A DNA stretch of 64,000 nt from the NCBI RefSeq assembly GCF_902859745.1, contig NZ_CADIJW010000022.1, positions 1 to 64,000 on the forward strand. Direction: 5' to 3'. Shown in pieces: positions 17,284 to 25,642 of this stretch. This stretch comes from Achromobacter dolens (GTDB lineage Bacteria > Pseudomonadota > Gammaproteobacteria > Burkholderiales > Burkholderiaceae_B). The notes under the pieces were generated by a model, which was given only the letters and a program-made list of their open reading frames with translations, was not told the origin of the DNA and did not search any database. A program made the position numbers and the translations under genes. The first letter of the stretch is position 1; each line of letters begins with the position of its first letter.

Positions 17284-18222
17284 ATGACGGCACCGCATCC
17301 CGCCCGTGACACCATGTCCGCCCTGCTCGCCCAGCTCGCGCCGCACCAGGGCTACACCCGGTCCCAGCTCGACGGCGTGCGCTTCATGCGCGCCGACCAC
17401 CCGCTGGGACGCACCCCGGTGCTGTACGAACCCTGCATCGTCATCGTCTGCCAGGGCAGCAAGCGCGGCTACCTGGGCGACAAGGTCTACCGCTACGACG
17501 CCCGTCATTACCTGGTGCTGTCGGTGCCGCTGCCGTTTTCCACCGAAACCGACGCCTCGCCCGAGGAACCGCTGCTGGCCATACAGATCCGGCTCGACCC
17601 GACCACGATCGCCGACCTGGTTCTCTCGCTGGACGGCCGCGAAGGCCAGACGCCGCCGGCGCCGGAAGGCATCACCTCCACGCCGCTGGACGATACGCTG
17701 GCGGACACCACGCTGCGGCTGCTGCGGGCGCTGGCCTCGCCGGTCGAAGCCCGCATCATCGGCCCGGGCATCGTGCGGGAATTGTGTTTTCGCGTGCTGG
17801 TCGGCGAACAAGGCGGCGCGATCCGCGCGGCGCTGGCCAGCCAGGGCAACTTCGGCCGCATCTCGCGGGTGCTGCAACGCATCCACGACGACTATGCGCA
17901 GCCCATGGAGGTCGCCACCCTGGCGCGCGAAGCGGGCCTGAGCGCCCCCGCCTTCCACGCCCATTTCAAGACCGTGGCGGGCACCTCGCCCATCCAGTAC
18001 ATCAAGTCCATCCGGCTGCACCAGGCCCGCCTGCTGATGATCCGCGACAACCTCACCGCCGCCGCGGCCGCCGGACGCGTCGGCTATGAAAGCGCGTCGC
18101 AGTTCAACCGCGAGTTCAAGCGCCTGTTCGGACGCAGCCCCGGCGAGGAAGCGCGCGAGATGAAGACCGTGTTTTCGCTATTGCCGGCCGCGCGGCTGGA
18201 GGGGCTGGCGGCCACGCATTGA
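17284..18222 (+). CDS. AraC-family regulator (AraC_N type)
   Basis: Regulator of 312 residues. The N-terminal domain (EPCIVIVCQGSKRGYLGDKV, then YLVLSVPLPF) is the AraC_N type found in regulators next to aldo/keto reductases and SDRs. The C-terminal domain holds two helix-turn-helices (VATLAREAGLSAPAFHAHFK and GRVGYESASQFNREFKRLFG). It is divergent from the SDR gene, the probable target, with an inverted repeat between them. It converges on the three-gene operon that follows, 5 bp between stops. Confidence 0.88.
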   Translation: MTAPHPARDTMSALLAQLAPHQGYTRSQLDGVRFMRADHPLGRTPVLYEPCIVIVCQGSKRGYLGDKVYRYDARHYLVLSVPLPFSTETDASPEEPLLAIQIRLDPTTIADLVLSLDGREGQTPPAPEGITSTPLDDTLADTTLRLLRALASPVEARIIGPGIVRELCFRVLVGEQGGAIRAALASQGNFGRISRVLQRIHDDYAQPMEVATLAREAGLSAPAFHAHFKTVAGTSPIQYIKSIRLHQARLLMIRDNLTAAAAAGRVGYESASQFNREFKRLFGRSPGEEAREMKTVFSLLPAARLEGLAATH

Positions 18223-18227
18223 CGCCG

Positions 18228-19436
18228 TCAATAGTCCCGAACCGCATCGAACCAACGCAGCGCCTGCGCCTCCGTCACGCCCAGCTCGGCCAGCCGCGCG
18301 AGCTGGCTGAATTGCCACACGGCCTCGCCGATGTCTTCGCGCTCGGCGGTCTCGATGCCCTTCATCCCGTTGAAATGGCCGGCGAACGCCTGGATGGCCG
18401 ACTGCGCCGCGTCGGCGTCACGGGCGCCCTGCAAGGCATCGAGGGCAATGTCATAGGCCGCGTTGGCCGACTTCGCCATGCGGCCGCTCCATCCTGAAAA
18501 CGGCCGCCCATATTCGCTTTGCCACCACTGCGGCTTGCGCAGCTTGCAGACCGACGTATAGTCCGCCCACGCCCGGACCTTTTCCCGCGCCTTCAGTTGC
18601 GCCTTCAAGCGCTTGCCGGCGTCGTCATCGACGTTAAAGCCAATGAACCGTTCCAACAGCGGCCAGGTGTCCAGCGGCGGCAGGCCCGCCAGGTCCGGCG
18701 CGAAGCGGATCTCCAGGCTCTTCAGATGCGGCAGCCGGGCCAGCGCGTCCCAGTCGGCGAAGCCGCCCCACAACGACAGGCGCTCCAACCCGGCAAAGCG
18801 CTCGATCCCCTGCAGCGATATTGGCTGCGCCAACGGCTCGCCGTACAGCGCCAGCGTCGTCACCGACCGCAGCATGCCCAGGTCGGGCAACTCATACGGC
18901 GCCTGGCTGGCGCGCCGGCCCAACGCGGGATGCAGCGACAGCATGTCCGGCGTCGCCCCCGTGACGGCGATCCGGGAAAGATCGCCCAGCAGGCCCAGCC
19001 GCAACCCGCCTGGCACCGTGATGTCCAGATGCCCCGCCACCGCATCGAGCCGGATCTGCAGCGTCTGGATATCGGCCGCGCGGGCGTCGATGCGGCGCGT
19101 GTCGGCAAACGCCGGCGCCCAGGTGAACTGTTCGATCGGACGCCGCTCGGACCAGCGCAGGAAGCCGCTGTCATTGCCGTGGTAGTAGAGGTGGCGCGGC
19201 CACGGCGACCCGGCCGGGGTGGCGAACGGATCGAACGCCGGCCAGTGAATCACGTCATCGAGCGCCACGCGCAGATCGGCCTTCGGGTCCACGCCGGCCG
19301 GCCCGATGACCAGGTCCCCGCGCCCCGCCTCCCTGACCAGCACATGGCTGTCGGGCCCGGTCAGGCCCAGCCGGAAACGGCCATCACGGGTCACCGACCC
19401 CGCAGGTTCGCCGGACACATCGATGGGTTCGGACAC
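18228..19436 (-). CDS. Hypothetical protein with leucine-rich-repeat-like middle
   Basis: Protein of about 402 residues, not recognised. The middle (about 200-275) has irregular leucine-rich strands such as GMLRSVTTLALYG, RFAGLERLSLWGG and RLPHLKSLEIRFAP, spaced like short LRR units. The C-terminal 100 residues look helical and resemble tails of STM4015-like proteins. There is no signal peptide. I prefer the GTG at 19436 because GGGAG lies just upstream; a further GTG at 19469 would add eleven residues. It is the last gene of a three-gene set on this strand after a membrane protein and an exported protein. Confidence 0.72.
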   Translation of the reverse strand: MSEPIDVSGEPAGSVTRDGRFRLGLTGPDSHVLVREAGRGDLVIGPAGVDPKADLRVALDDVIHWPAFDPFATPAGSPWPRHLYYHGNDSGFLRWSERRPIEQFTWAPAFADTRRIDARAADIQTLQIRLDAVAGHLDITVPGGLRLGLLGDLSRIAVTGATPDMLSLHPALGRRASQAPYELPDLGMLRSVTTLALYGEPLAQPISLQGIERFAGLERLSLWGGFADWDALARLPHLKSLEIRFAPDLAGLPPLDTWPLLERFIGFNVDDDAGKRLKAQLKAREKVRAWADYTSVCKLRKPQWWQSEYGRPFSGWSGRMAKSANAAYDIALDALQGARDADAAQSAIQAFAGHFNGMKGIETAEREDIGEAVWQFSQLARLAELGVTEAQALRWFDAVRDY

Positions 19437-19490
19437 ACCACACTCCCTTTCGTCAGCAAGATTCAGCACGCCTGCCGGGCTGGCAAGCGG

Positions 19491-20504
19491 TCACAACGTC
19501 ATGGGGGGCTGCTCTTCGATCCGGAAAGACAGCTCCCTTTGCCCCAGCGCGCCGGCGTCCACGTATTCGAATTCCACGCGCTGCCCCGGCTGGGCGGCGG
19601 GCCCGAGATGGTCGACCCGATACATCACGCCGCCCACGCGGTAATTGTGGGCCAGCGACACCGTGAGCGAGTTCGGCGTGCGCAGGCGATACGTCACGGC
19701 CTCTTCCACCACCCCGCGCACGCCCTGCTTGTGACGCGCGCGCTTCAGGCGCGGACTGCGCATGCCCAGCGCCAGCCCCATCAGCGCCAGGACCGCCGCC
19801 AGCAGGATCACCGGCGGCACGAACAGGCTGACCGCCAGCGGCGCCAGCGCCGCCAGCAGGAAGAACTTGCGCACGCCCCGCTCTTCGCGTCTAACGTTCT
19901 CGCGATCGGCGTCGCTGATCTCCTCGAGCGACGTCCAGGCCTGCCCGCTCATCGGGTAATCCACCCGCAGCAACAGGCCCGGCGCATCCGGCAGCAACGG
20001 CAGCACGTGCAGCCGCACCGGCAGATCCGTCAACGCCACGGCGTCGGCCGGCCGGGCGCCGCTGCGGGTATCGCTGGTGACCTCGTTCCAGAAAGGCAGC
20101 GCCACCTCCACCCGCTGTTCGCCAAACACGTAGCTGATGCCCGGCCGCTCGCCCGGCCCGAAGCCGGTCAGGTGTCCGGACACGATCTGCTTGGTCCCCC
20201 GCCCCTTGAGCGCGCGCGCGACGCTGCGCCAGGCGCGCGGCACCCGCAGCAACCGCCGCCCGAAGAACGCCACGCCCACGCCCGCGCCGACGGCCACCAG
20301 CAACACCATCACGCCATCGGCGCCGCGCAGCGAGCGCCATTCGGACACGGCCAAGACGCCGACCAGCAGGATCGTGCTGCCCAGCAGCAGGAACACGAGC
20401 AGGCAGGCTATCAGGGCCAGCGTCTTGCCGCGGGTGCATCGGCGCAGCAGCGCAATGTCGTCGCCCGTCAGCGGGGCCTCTTCGATCCGCAGGGCATCGC
20501 TCAT
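19491..20504 (-). CDS. Hypothetical integral membrane protein
   Basis: Protein of 337 residues, not recognised. Two hydrophobic hairpins are visible: about residues 29-51 and 62-81 near the N-terminus, and about 215-255 in the second half. They frame soluble segments rich in beta strands. The layout resembles DUF3592-like membrane proteins, with a C-terminal VEFEYVDAGALGQRELSF strand pair. It starts three bases after the stop of the exported protein gene and is followed by the LRR-like gene, so the three probably act together at the envelope. Confidence 0.72.
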   Translation of the reverse strand: MSDALRIEEAPLTGDDIALLRRCTRGKTLALIACLLVFLLLGSTILLVGVLAVSEWRSLRGADGVMVLLVAVGAGVGVAFFGRRLLRVPRAWRSVARALKGRGTKQIVSGHLTGFGPGERPGISYVFGEQRVEVALPFWNEVTSDTRSGARPADAVALTDLPVRLHVLPLLPDAPGLLLRVDYPMSGQAWTSLEEISDADRENVRREERGVRKFFLLAALAPLAVSLFVPPVILLAAVLALMGLALGMRSPRLKRARHKQGVRGVVEEAVTYRLRTPNSLTVSLAHNYRVGGVMYRVDHLGPAAQPGQRVEFEYVDAGALGQRELSFRIEEQPPMTL

Positions 20505-20506
20505 GC

Positions 20507-21100
20507 TCAATACGTCGCGAACGGCACTTCCACCTTCAATGCCGCGCCACCCGAGGCCGGGCGCAGACTGTAGGTGGTGACGCCGCCATCGTCGTCGGCC
20601 AGCGAAGCATCTTTGCGCGTCACGGTGTAGCGCTGGTCGCCAATCTCCAGTGCATCCCGCGCCGCCGCGCGGGCATCGGCCGGCACCAGCAAGCCGCCCC
20701 GCGCATCCGCGCCGCCGCCGAATTCGTGCCCGGCCAGCGCCCCTTCGACGCGCAGCAACTGCACGCGCGGCAGGTACGGCGCGGCGTCGAGGTTCCAACC
20801 GTTGGTCAGGTCGGTGATCCACGGGCCGGGAATGTCGTAGGTGCTTTCCAGCTCGGCCTCGGTGACCGCTTCGCCCTGCACCACCAGGCAGCACACCACC
20901 TTGCCGGCCTTGGCGTCGAAGGCCGCCCACTTGCTCGCCACCGGCGCGGCGGCGGGCAGCATCGAAAAATGGAATTGCTTGTCGAGCCGGGAATCGGAGA
21001 CCTTGCGCCATGCGCCGACCTGCGGCTGCTTTGCGTGGACGATCGTGGACGCCAGAAGGGTCATGGCGAAAACGCTTGCTCGGAACAATGAAGGTGTCAT
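20507..21100 (-). CDS. Hypothetical exported protein
   Basis: Protein of 197 residues with a signal peptide (MTPSLFRASVFAMTLLASTI, cleavage probably after VHA). The mature part contains KVVCCLVVQGEAV and a C-terminal YSLRPASGGAALKVEVPF. No family is recognised. The start at 21100 gives a proper signal peptide; an upstream extension of the frame to 21313 is GC noise. It is the first gene of the three-gene set and reads away from a MarR gene. Confidence 0.7.
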   Translation of the reverse strand: MTPSLFRASVFAMTLLASTIVHAKQPQVGAWRKVSDSRLDKQFHFSMLPAAAPVASKWAAFDAKAGKVVCCLVVQGEAVTEAELESTYDIPGPWITDLTNGWNLDAAPYLPRVQLLRVEGALAGHEFGGGADARGGLLVPADARAAARDALEIGDQRYTVTRKDASLADDDGGVTTYSLRPASGGAALKVEVPFATY

Positions 21101-21214
21101 CTGGCGCGGTATGGATAGGGGAGCGGACGCATCGACCCGCAATGCAATGTTGCGATAGTCTAAGGCACGCCGGGCTGGCGGCAGTCTCGCTGCCGCATGG
21201 TCTTTACAAATACG

Positions 21215-21230
21215 CTTATATGCCCGTAAT
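21215..21230. promoter_or_regulatory. Probable MarR operator, copy 1
   Basis: CTTATATGCCCGTAAT lies about 30 bp upstream of the marR-like start. Fourteen bases of it recur in inverted orientation, with one mismatch, in front of the next gene (21771-21784). The surroundings are GC-rich, so the AT-rich match stands out. Confidence 0.6.
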
Positions 21231-21260
21231 ATTGCGCCATCATCTGACCCGATCCGACCC

Positions 21261-21707
21261 ATGAGCCAACAAGACCTGCCTCCCGGGGTTTGCAATAGCA
21301 CCGCCATCCGCAAGGCCGCCCGTCACCTGGGCCGGTTTTACGACCAGTGCCTGGCCCAGGCCGACCTGCGCAACACGCAATACGCGATCCTGAATCTGCT
21401 CGCCACGCGGGGGCCGCTCACGATCGCCGAATTGGCCGAGCACCTGGTCACCGATCGCGCAACGATGGGACATAACCTGCGCCCTCTCGAGCGCGACGGG
21501 CTCATCCGCATATCCATAGGCAGGCAGGACCGCCGGGAAAGGGAAATCACCCTGACCGACGCCGGCGTGAAGATGGAAGCCGCGGGCAGAAAGGCCTGGC
21601 AACGCGCCCAGCAACAGTTCGAGGCCGTATTCGGCAAAGAAGACGCGCTGGCGATGCGGCGCATCATGCACCGCATCACCACCCTGGACCTTTCGGTTCC
21701 AAGCTAA
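21261..21707 (+). CDS. MarR-family transcriptional regulator
   Basis: Protein of 148 residues with the MarR winged helix (LTIAELAEHLVTDRATMGHN, then LRPLERDGLIRI and the basic wing GRQDRREREITLT), flanked by dimerisation helices. Cys11 and Cys31 are the only cysteines and could be redox-sensitive, but this is speculation. A repeated palindrome-like motif lies in front of it and in front of the following operon. That fits autoregulation and control of the SnoaL-like/oxidoreductase/SMP-30 genes. Confidence 0.88.
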   Translation: MSQQDLPPGVCNSTAIRKAARHLGRFYDQCLAQADLRNTQYAILNLLATRGPLTIAELAEHLVTDRATMGHNLRPLERDGLIRISIGRQDRREREITLTDAGVKMEAAGRKAWQRAQQQFEAVFGKEDALAMRRIMHRITTLDLSVPS

Positions 21708-21770
21708 TCCCCGTCCCGCCCCCTTCAGCCGCATTGCGTGACGCGCCCAGGTTCCGTCAATGCCTCCAAA

Positions 21771-21784
21771 TATGGGCATATAAG
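21771..21784. promoter_or_regulatory. Probable MarR operator, copy 2
   Basis: TATGGGCATATAAG is the reverse complement of CTTATATGCCCATA, differing at one base from the copy at 21215. It ends eight bases before the next start codon, a good position for repression. Confidence 0.6.
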
Positions 21785-21792
21785 GCTAAATC

Positions 21793-22332
21793 ATGTTGAA
21801 CCCCTCTCTCACGATGCCGCAGGCCGCCTTGCGGCTGCACAAAATGAAGACGGCATTCACAATGGCGCTGCTCGGCGGCATGGCCAGCGCCATGCCGCTC
21901 GCCGCCCACGCCGGCGCCGGCGCCGCATTCACGCTCGCCGATCGGCAACAGGTGCAAGCGGTCTTTGAACAACAGGCCCGGGCGGCGACAGCCCACGACC
22001 TCGACGCCTTCAGCGCTGTTTTCGCCCCGTCCGGCGCCGAGGGCGACCCGGTGACGTTCATCGCCCGGCCATACCAGTTCTGGGGCAAGGCCGAATTGAT
22101 CGAACACTTCCGCGAGACGTTCAAGGGCATCTGGAAATTCGAGCCCGACCTGGCAAAGCTGCGCATCGTTCCCCTGACGCCGGATGTTGCCCAGCTCTAC
22201 GCCCCGACCCGGATCACCTTGGGACGCACCGCCGCCGACGCGCGCACGGCCGCCTACCTGGTCTACGAAGTGGCGGTACGCACACCGGCGGGCTGGCGCA
22301 TCGGCTCGATCGTTCCCATTTCCGCGCAATAG
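21793..22332 (+). CDS. Exported SnoaL/NTF2-like protein
   Basis: Protein of 179 residues with a signal peptide from about residue 18 (MKTAFTMALLGGMASAMPLA, ending AHA) and an NTF2-like cone domain (QVQAVFEQQARAATAHDLDA, then LIEHFRETFKGIWKF). Members bind or isomerise small hydrophobic molecules, or act as polyketide cyclases. The true start could be 21844, which begins directly at the signal peptide; neither site has a strong ribosome site. First gene of an operon with a quinone oxidoreductase and an SMP-30 protein, behind a MarR regulator. Confidence 0.78.
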   Translation: MLNPSLTMPQAALRLHKMKTAFTMALLGGMASAMPLAAHAGAGAAFTLADRQQVQAVFEQQARAATAHDLDAFSAVFAPSGAEGDPVTFIARPYQFWGKAELIEHFRETFKGIWKFEPDLAKLRIVPLTPDVAQLYAPTRITLGRTAADARTAAYLVYEVAVRTPAGWRIGSIVPISAQ

Positions 22333-22354
22333 CGATCCAGGAAGGAGATTCACC

Positions 22355-23323
22355 ATGAAAGCAGCGGTCTATTATGAAAACGGCTCGCCTGACGTGTTCC
22401 GCTACGAAACAGTCGACGAACCGGTCTGCGGTCCCGATGACGTGCTGATCGGCATCGAGGCGATCTCCGTGGAAGGCGGCGACCTCATCAATCGCGAGAT
22501 CCGCCCGTTGGCGCGGATTCCCCACATCGTGGGATACCAATGCGCCGGCACCATCCTGGACGTGGGCGCGCAGGTGCGCGACCGAAAACCCGGCGATCGC
22601 GTCGTCGCGGTATTGGGCTGGGGTTCCCATGCGCAACGCGTCGCCGCGCCGGCCGCGGACACCTGGCTGATCCCCGCGACGCTGGACACGGTAACCGCCG
22701 CCGCGGTACACGTCGCCTGGGGAACCGCGCATGAATGCCTCTTTGCGGCAGGCGGCCTGGTCGCCGGCGAAACCGTATTGATACATGCCGGCGCCGGCGC
22801 GCTCGGATTGGCCGCCATTCAACTGGCGCATCGCGCCGGCGCGACGGTGTACGCCACGGCATCGGACGACGCGCGGCTGGCGCGGCTGAGCGCCTATGGC
22901 ATGACGGCAGGCATCAACTATGCCAGCAGCGACTTTGTGGAGCAGATCTCCCGCCTCACGGCCGGGCGTGGCGTGGATGTCATCGTCGACAGCATCGCGG
23001 GCAGCACCCTGGCGCGCGGGGTCCGGGCGTTGGCCTACAAAGGCAGGCTGGTGACAGTGGGCGTGTCCGGGCGCGACCAGGAAAAACTCGATCCGGTAAG
23101 CCTCTGGCGCGGCAACCAGAGCCTGCACGGCGTTTTCTTCCCGACGCTCCTGGATCAAGAGCACGCGCGCGTGCACGCCAGCGTCCAGGCGCTGCTGCAG
23201 CGCGTGGACGCGGGGGAACTGCGCGTGGCGATCGACAAGACATTCCCCTTGAGCGATGCCCGCGCGGCGCATCGCCATGTGATGTCCCGGCAGGCCTTCG
23301 GCCGGGTCATCATGATCCCCTGA
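22355..23323 (+). CDS. Zinc-independent alcohol dehydrogenase family, quinone oxidoreductase-like
   Basis: MDR-superfamily protein of 322 residues. GroES-like N-terminal domain, then an NADP(H)-binding domain with LIHAGAGALGLAAIQLA (about 146-162), the AxxGxxG variant of quinone oxidoreductases. Catalytic zinc ligands of alcohol dehydrogenases are absent. The start has a strong GAAGGAG site. It sits between the SnoaL-like and SMP-30 genes with short gaps, so the operon may process one reactive carbonyl or quinone compound. Confidence 0.88.
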   Translation: MKAAVYYENGSPDVFRYETVDEPVCGPDDVLIGIEAISVEGGDLINREIRPLARIPHIVGYQCAGTILDVGAQVRDRKPGDRVVAVLGWGSHAQRVAAPAADTWLIPATLDTVTAAAVHVAWGTAHECLFAAGGLVAGETVLIHAGAGALGLAAIQLAHRAGATVYATASDDARLARLSAYGMTAGINYASSDFVEQISRLTAGRGVDVIVDSIAGSTLARGVRALAYKGRLVTVGVSGRDQEKLDPVSLWRGNQSLHGVFFPTLLDQEHARVHASVQALLQRVDAGELRVAIDKTFPLSDARAAHRHVMSRQAFGRVIMIP

Positions 23324-23336
23324 CCGGAGCCCTTCC

Positions 23337-24224
23337 ATGTCCAGACTTCTCACCAGCCTCTTGCTCGCCGCGACCCTGGCGAGCAACGCCTGCGCCGAAT
23401 CCACGGCAATCAATGTCGTCGCCGACGGCCTGGGTTTTCCAGAAGGCACCATTCTCGTGAACCAGACGCTGTATTTCGTGGACTACCAGGCCTCGACGGT
23501 AAACAAGCTCGACGCCACGGGCCACAAGGTGGTTGCCGCCCTGCCCGGCTGCGGCGCCAATGGGCTGGCGGCCGCCAACGGCACGCTGTGGGTGGCCTGC
23601 TACGACGGCGGCGTGATCGAGAACATTTCCCTCGATGGCAAGCGACTGGGCGCTGTCCGCCAGGCGCGATCGGGCGAACGATTCAACCGCCCCAACGACC
23701 TGATCGCCAACCGGCGGGGCGACCTCTATTTCACCGCGTCCGGAGAGCGGCCGGGCGAAGGCAAGGTCTTTTTCCTGCCCAAAGCAAGCGACGTCGCCGA
23801 GGAAGTGGCCAGCGGCCTCGACAATGCGAACGGCATCGCGCTGGCCGCCGATGACCAAACCCTGTATGTCGGCGAGAGCGGCACGGACAGCATCCTGCAA
23901 TACCAGACGGCCGGCGACGGCACCTTGACTCATCCCCGTGTGTTCGCACGGCTCGACGCCCTGGCCCCGCCCTCGTCCAAGGGGCGGCATACGCCGGATG
24001 GCGTTCGCATCGGACCGGATGGATTGATGTACGTCGCCCTGTACAACGGCGGCGGCTATTGGGTGCTGGACCGTACAGGAGCGTTGCTGCAGGTGCGGGA
24101 CATCCCCGGCGAGCACCACTCGAATCTGGCCGTTGCGACGGAACCGCCAGACATCTACGTGACAGCCCTTTCAGGTTCGATCGGCCGCATCTACCGGCTG
24201 GCGCGCGGTGGCTCGCGATATTGA
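23337..24224 (+). CDS. Exported SMP-30/gluconolactonase-like beta-propeller protein
   Basis: Protein of 295 residues: signal peptide ending ASNACA, then a six-bladed propeller with the SMP-30 features FPEGTI, FNRPNDLIANRRGDLYFT and NANGIAL; the Glu and Asn/Asp here correspond to metal ligands of lactonases. A C-terminal TPDGVRIGPDGLMYVALYNG blade completes it. It probably hydrolyses a lactone or ester in the periplasm. It starts 13 bp after the oxidoreductase. Its stop codon lies inside the -35 box of the next gene's promoter. Confidence 0.85.
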   Translation: MSRLLTSLLLAATLASNACAESTAINVVADGLGFPEGTILVNQTLYFVDYQASTVNKLDATGHKVVAALPGCGANGLAAANGTLWVACYDGGVIENISLDGKRLGAVRQARSGERFNRPNDLIANRRGDLYFTASGERPGEGKVFFLPKASDVAEEVASGLDNANGIALAADDQTLYVGESGTDSILQYQTAGDGTLTHPRVFARLDALAPPSSKGRHTPDGVRIGPDGLMYVALYNGGGYWVLDRTGALLQVRDIPGEHHSNLAVATEPPDIYVTALSGSIGRIYRLARGGSRY

Positions 24225-24248
24225 CATATCGCGAAGTTCCGATATCAT
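24221..24248 (+). promoter_or_regulatory. Promoter with embedded ArsR operator
   Basis: TTGACA (24221-24226), a 16-base spacer and TATCAT (24243-24248) form a near-consensus promoter. Within it the imperfect palindrome at 24226-24245 has arms ATATCG and CGATAT. The expected start of transcription falls at or next to the ATG at 24256, so the mRNA would be leaderless or nearly so. Confidence 0.7.
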
Positions 24249-24255
24249 CCTTCCC

Positions 24256-24558
24256 ATGGACCTGCTCGACGTCTTCAAAGCCCTCTCCAACCGCACGCGC
24301 CTTGAAATCCTGAAGGGTTTGAAGGACCCCGTGAACAGCTTCCCCCCGCAGGACGAGGGAGATGTGCATACGGTCGGCGTCTGCGTCAGCAGCATCCAGG
24401 AAGGCGTCGGGCTATCGCAGTCCACGGTGTCCGACTACCTCGCCACGCTGCAACGCGCCGGCCTGGTCGAAGCCACCCGCATCGGCTCCTGGACGTATTA
24501 CAAGCGCAACGAAGCCGCCATCAGCGCCCTGGCCGAGATCATCGGGAAAGAGCTGTAG
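24256..24558 (+). CDS. ArsR/SmtB-family transcriptional regulator
   Basis: Protein of 100 residues: [16 protein letters not shown], then [20 protein letters not shown] as the recognition helix and WTYYKRNE as the wing. No CVC box or C-terminal metal site; the lone cysteine lies in VGVCVSSI, so metal sensing is not indicated, and it resembles the regulators paired with oxidoreductases. No ribosome site precedes the ATG, in keeping with a leaderless message. The palindrome in its own promoter suggests autorepression. The quinone oxidoreductase follows 79 bp downstream. Confidence 0.87.
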   Translation: MDLLDVFKALSNRTRLEILKGLKDPVNSFPPQDEGDVHTVGVCVSSIQEGVGLSQSTVSDYLATLQRAGLVEATRIGSWTYYKRNEAAISALAEIIGKEL

Positions 24559-24578
24559 GGTTCCGGCTTTGCTTTTTT

Positions 24579-24609
24579 TTGACCCATCAAATCGACATTT
24601 TGCGATATC
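24579..24609 (+). promoter_or_regulatory. Possible second promoter with ArsR half site
   Basis: TTGACC (24579-24584), a 17-base spacer and GCGATA at 24602-24607 lie before the quinone oxidoreductase. GCGATATC here repeats one arm of the palindrome found in the ArsR promoter, suggesting shared control. The -10 element is poor. Confidence 0.35.
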
Positions 24610-24637
24610 CCGTTTTACCGAAATAAGGATCCACTCC

Positions 24638-25612
24638 ATGAAAGCCATCGTACTCACCGCCTTTGGCGGCCCCCACTCCTTGCAACTGCGCGACGTTCCC
24701 AAACCCGTTCCACAACCCGGCCAGGTCCTGGTACGCGTCCACGCCACCTCCATCAACCCGCTCGACTACCAGGTCCGCCGTGGCGATTACCCCGATCTGG
24801 TGCCCCTGCCCGCCATCACCGGCCACGACGTCTCCGGCGTGGTCGAAGCCGTCGGCCCGGGCGTGACGGCCTTCGCCCCCGGCGATGAAGTCTGGTACAC
24901 CCCGCAGATCTTCGATGGCCCAGGCAGCTACGCCGAATACCACGTGGCCGCCGAGAACATCATCGGCAGGAAGCCCGCCTCGTTGAGCCACCTGGAAGCG
25001 GCCAGCCTGACGCTGGTCGGCGGCACCGCTTGGGAAGCCCTGGTGGTGCGCGCCGGGCTGCGCGTCGGCGAAAGCATCCTGATCCACGGCGGCGCCGGCG
25101 GCGTCGGCCATGTCGCGATCCAGCTCGCGAAAGCCATCGGCGCCAGGGTCTACACAACCGTGCGCGAAGGCAATGTCGAATTCGTGCGCGGCCTGGGCGC
25201 CGACGTCGTCATCGACTACGAGAAGGAAGATTATGTCGACGCGATCCAGCGCGAGACCGGCGGATGCGGCGTCGACGTCGTGTTCGACACCATCGGCGGC
25301 AACACGCTATCGCGCAGCCCCGACGCGCTGGCGCAACTGGGGCGCGTCATTTCGATTGTCGATATCGCCCAGCCGCAGAATCTGATCCAGGCCTGGGGCA
25401 GGAACGCCAGCTTCCACTTCGTGTTCACACGCCAGAATCGCGGCAAGCTGGATGAGCTGAGCGCGTTGGTCGAGCGTGGTCAACTGCGGCCGCACGTGGG
25501 CGCGGTGTATTCGCTTGCCGATATTCCGGCGGCGCATGCGCGGCTGGAGGGCACGAATAATGGGTTGCGGGGGAAGATTGCGATTGCGGTGGCGGACCGG
25601 GCCGCTGCGTAA
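24638..25612 (+). CDS. Quinone oxidoreductase-like MDR family protein
   Basis: Protein of 324 residues: N-terminal GroES-like domain ([19 protein letters not shown]), the [14 protein letters not shown] segment, and an NADP(H)-binding domain with [20 protein letters not shown] (about 146-165). No zinc-ligand set. A start with the weak site AATAAGGA. It follows the ArsR regulator and is probably repressed by it. It is a distant paralog of the gene at 22355 with about the same length. Confidence 0.88.
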   Translation: MKAIVLTAFGGPHSLQLRDVPKPVPQPGQVLVRVHATSINPLDYQVRRGDYPDLVPLPAITGHDVSGVVEAVGPGVTAFAPGDEVWYTPQIFDGPGSYAEYHVAAENIIGRKPASLSHLEAASLTLVGGTAWEALVVRAGLRVGESILIHGGAGGVGHVAIQLAKAIGARVYTTVREGNVEFVRGLGADVVIDYEKEDYVDAIQRETGGCGVDVVFDTIGGNTLSRSPDALAQLGRVISIVDIAQPQNLIQAWGRNASFHFVFTRQNRGKLDELSALVERGQLRPHVGAVYSLADIPAAHARLEGTNNGLRGKIAIAVADRAAA

Positions 25613-25642
25613 ACCGCACCAGCCCGCCCTCCGCGGCTACGC

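Noticed and set aside
18519-20573. A 684-codon open frame on the + strand opposite the LRR-like and membrane protein genes
   Set aside because: Arg/Gln/Pro/His-rich throughout, no ribosome site and no motif. The minus-strand genes have a signal peptide, membrane helices and ordered spacing.
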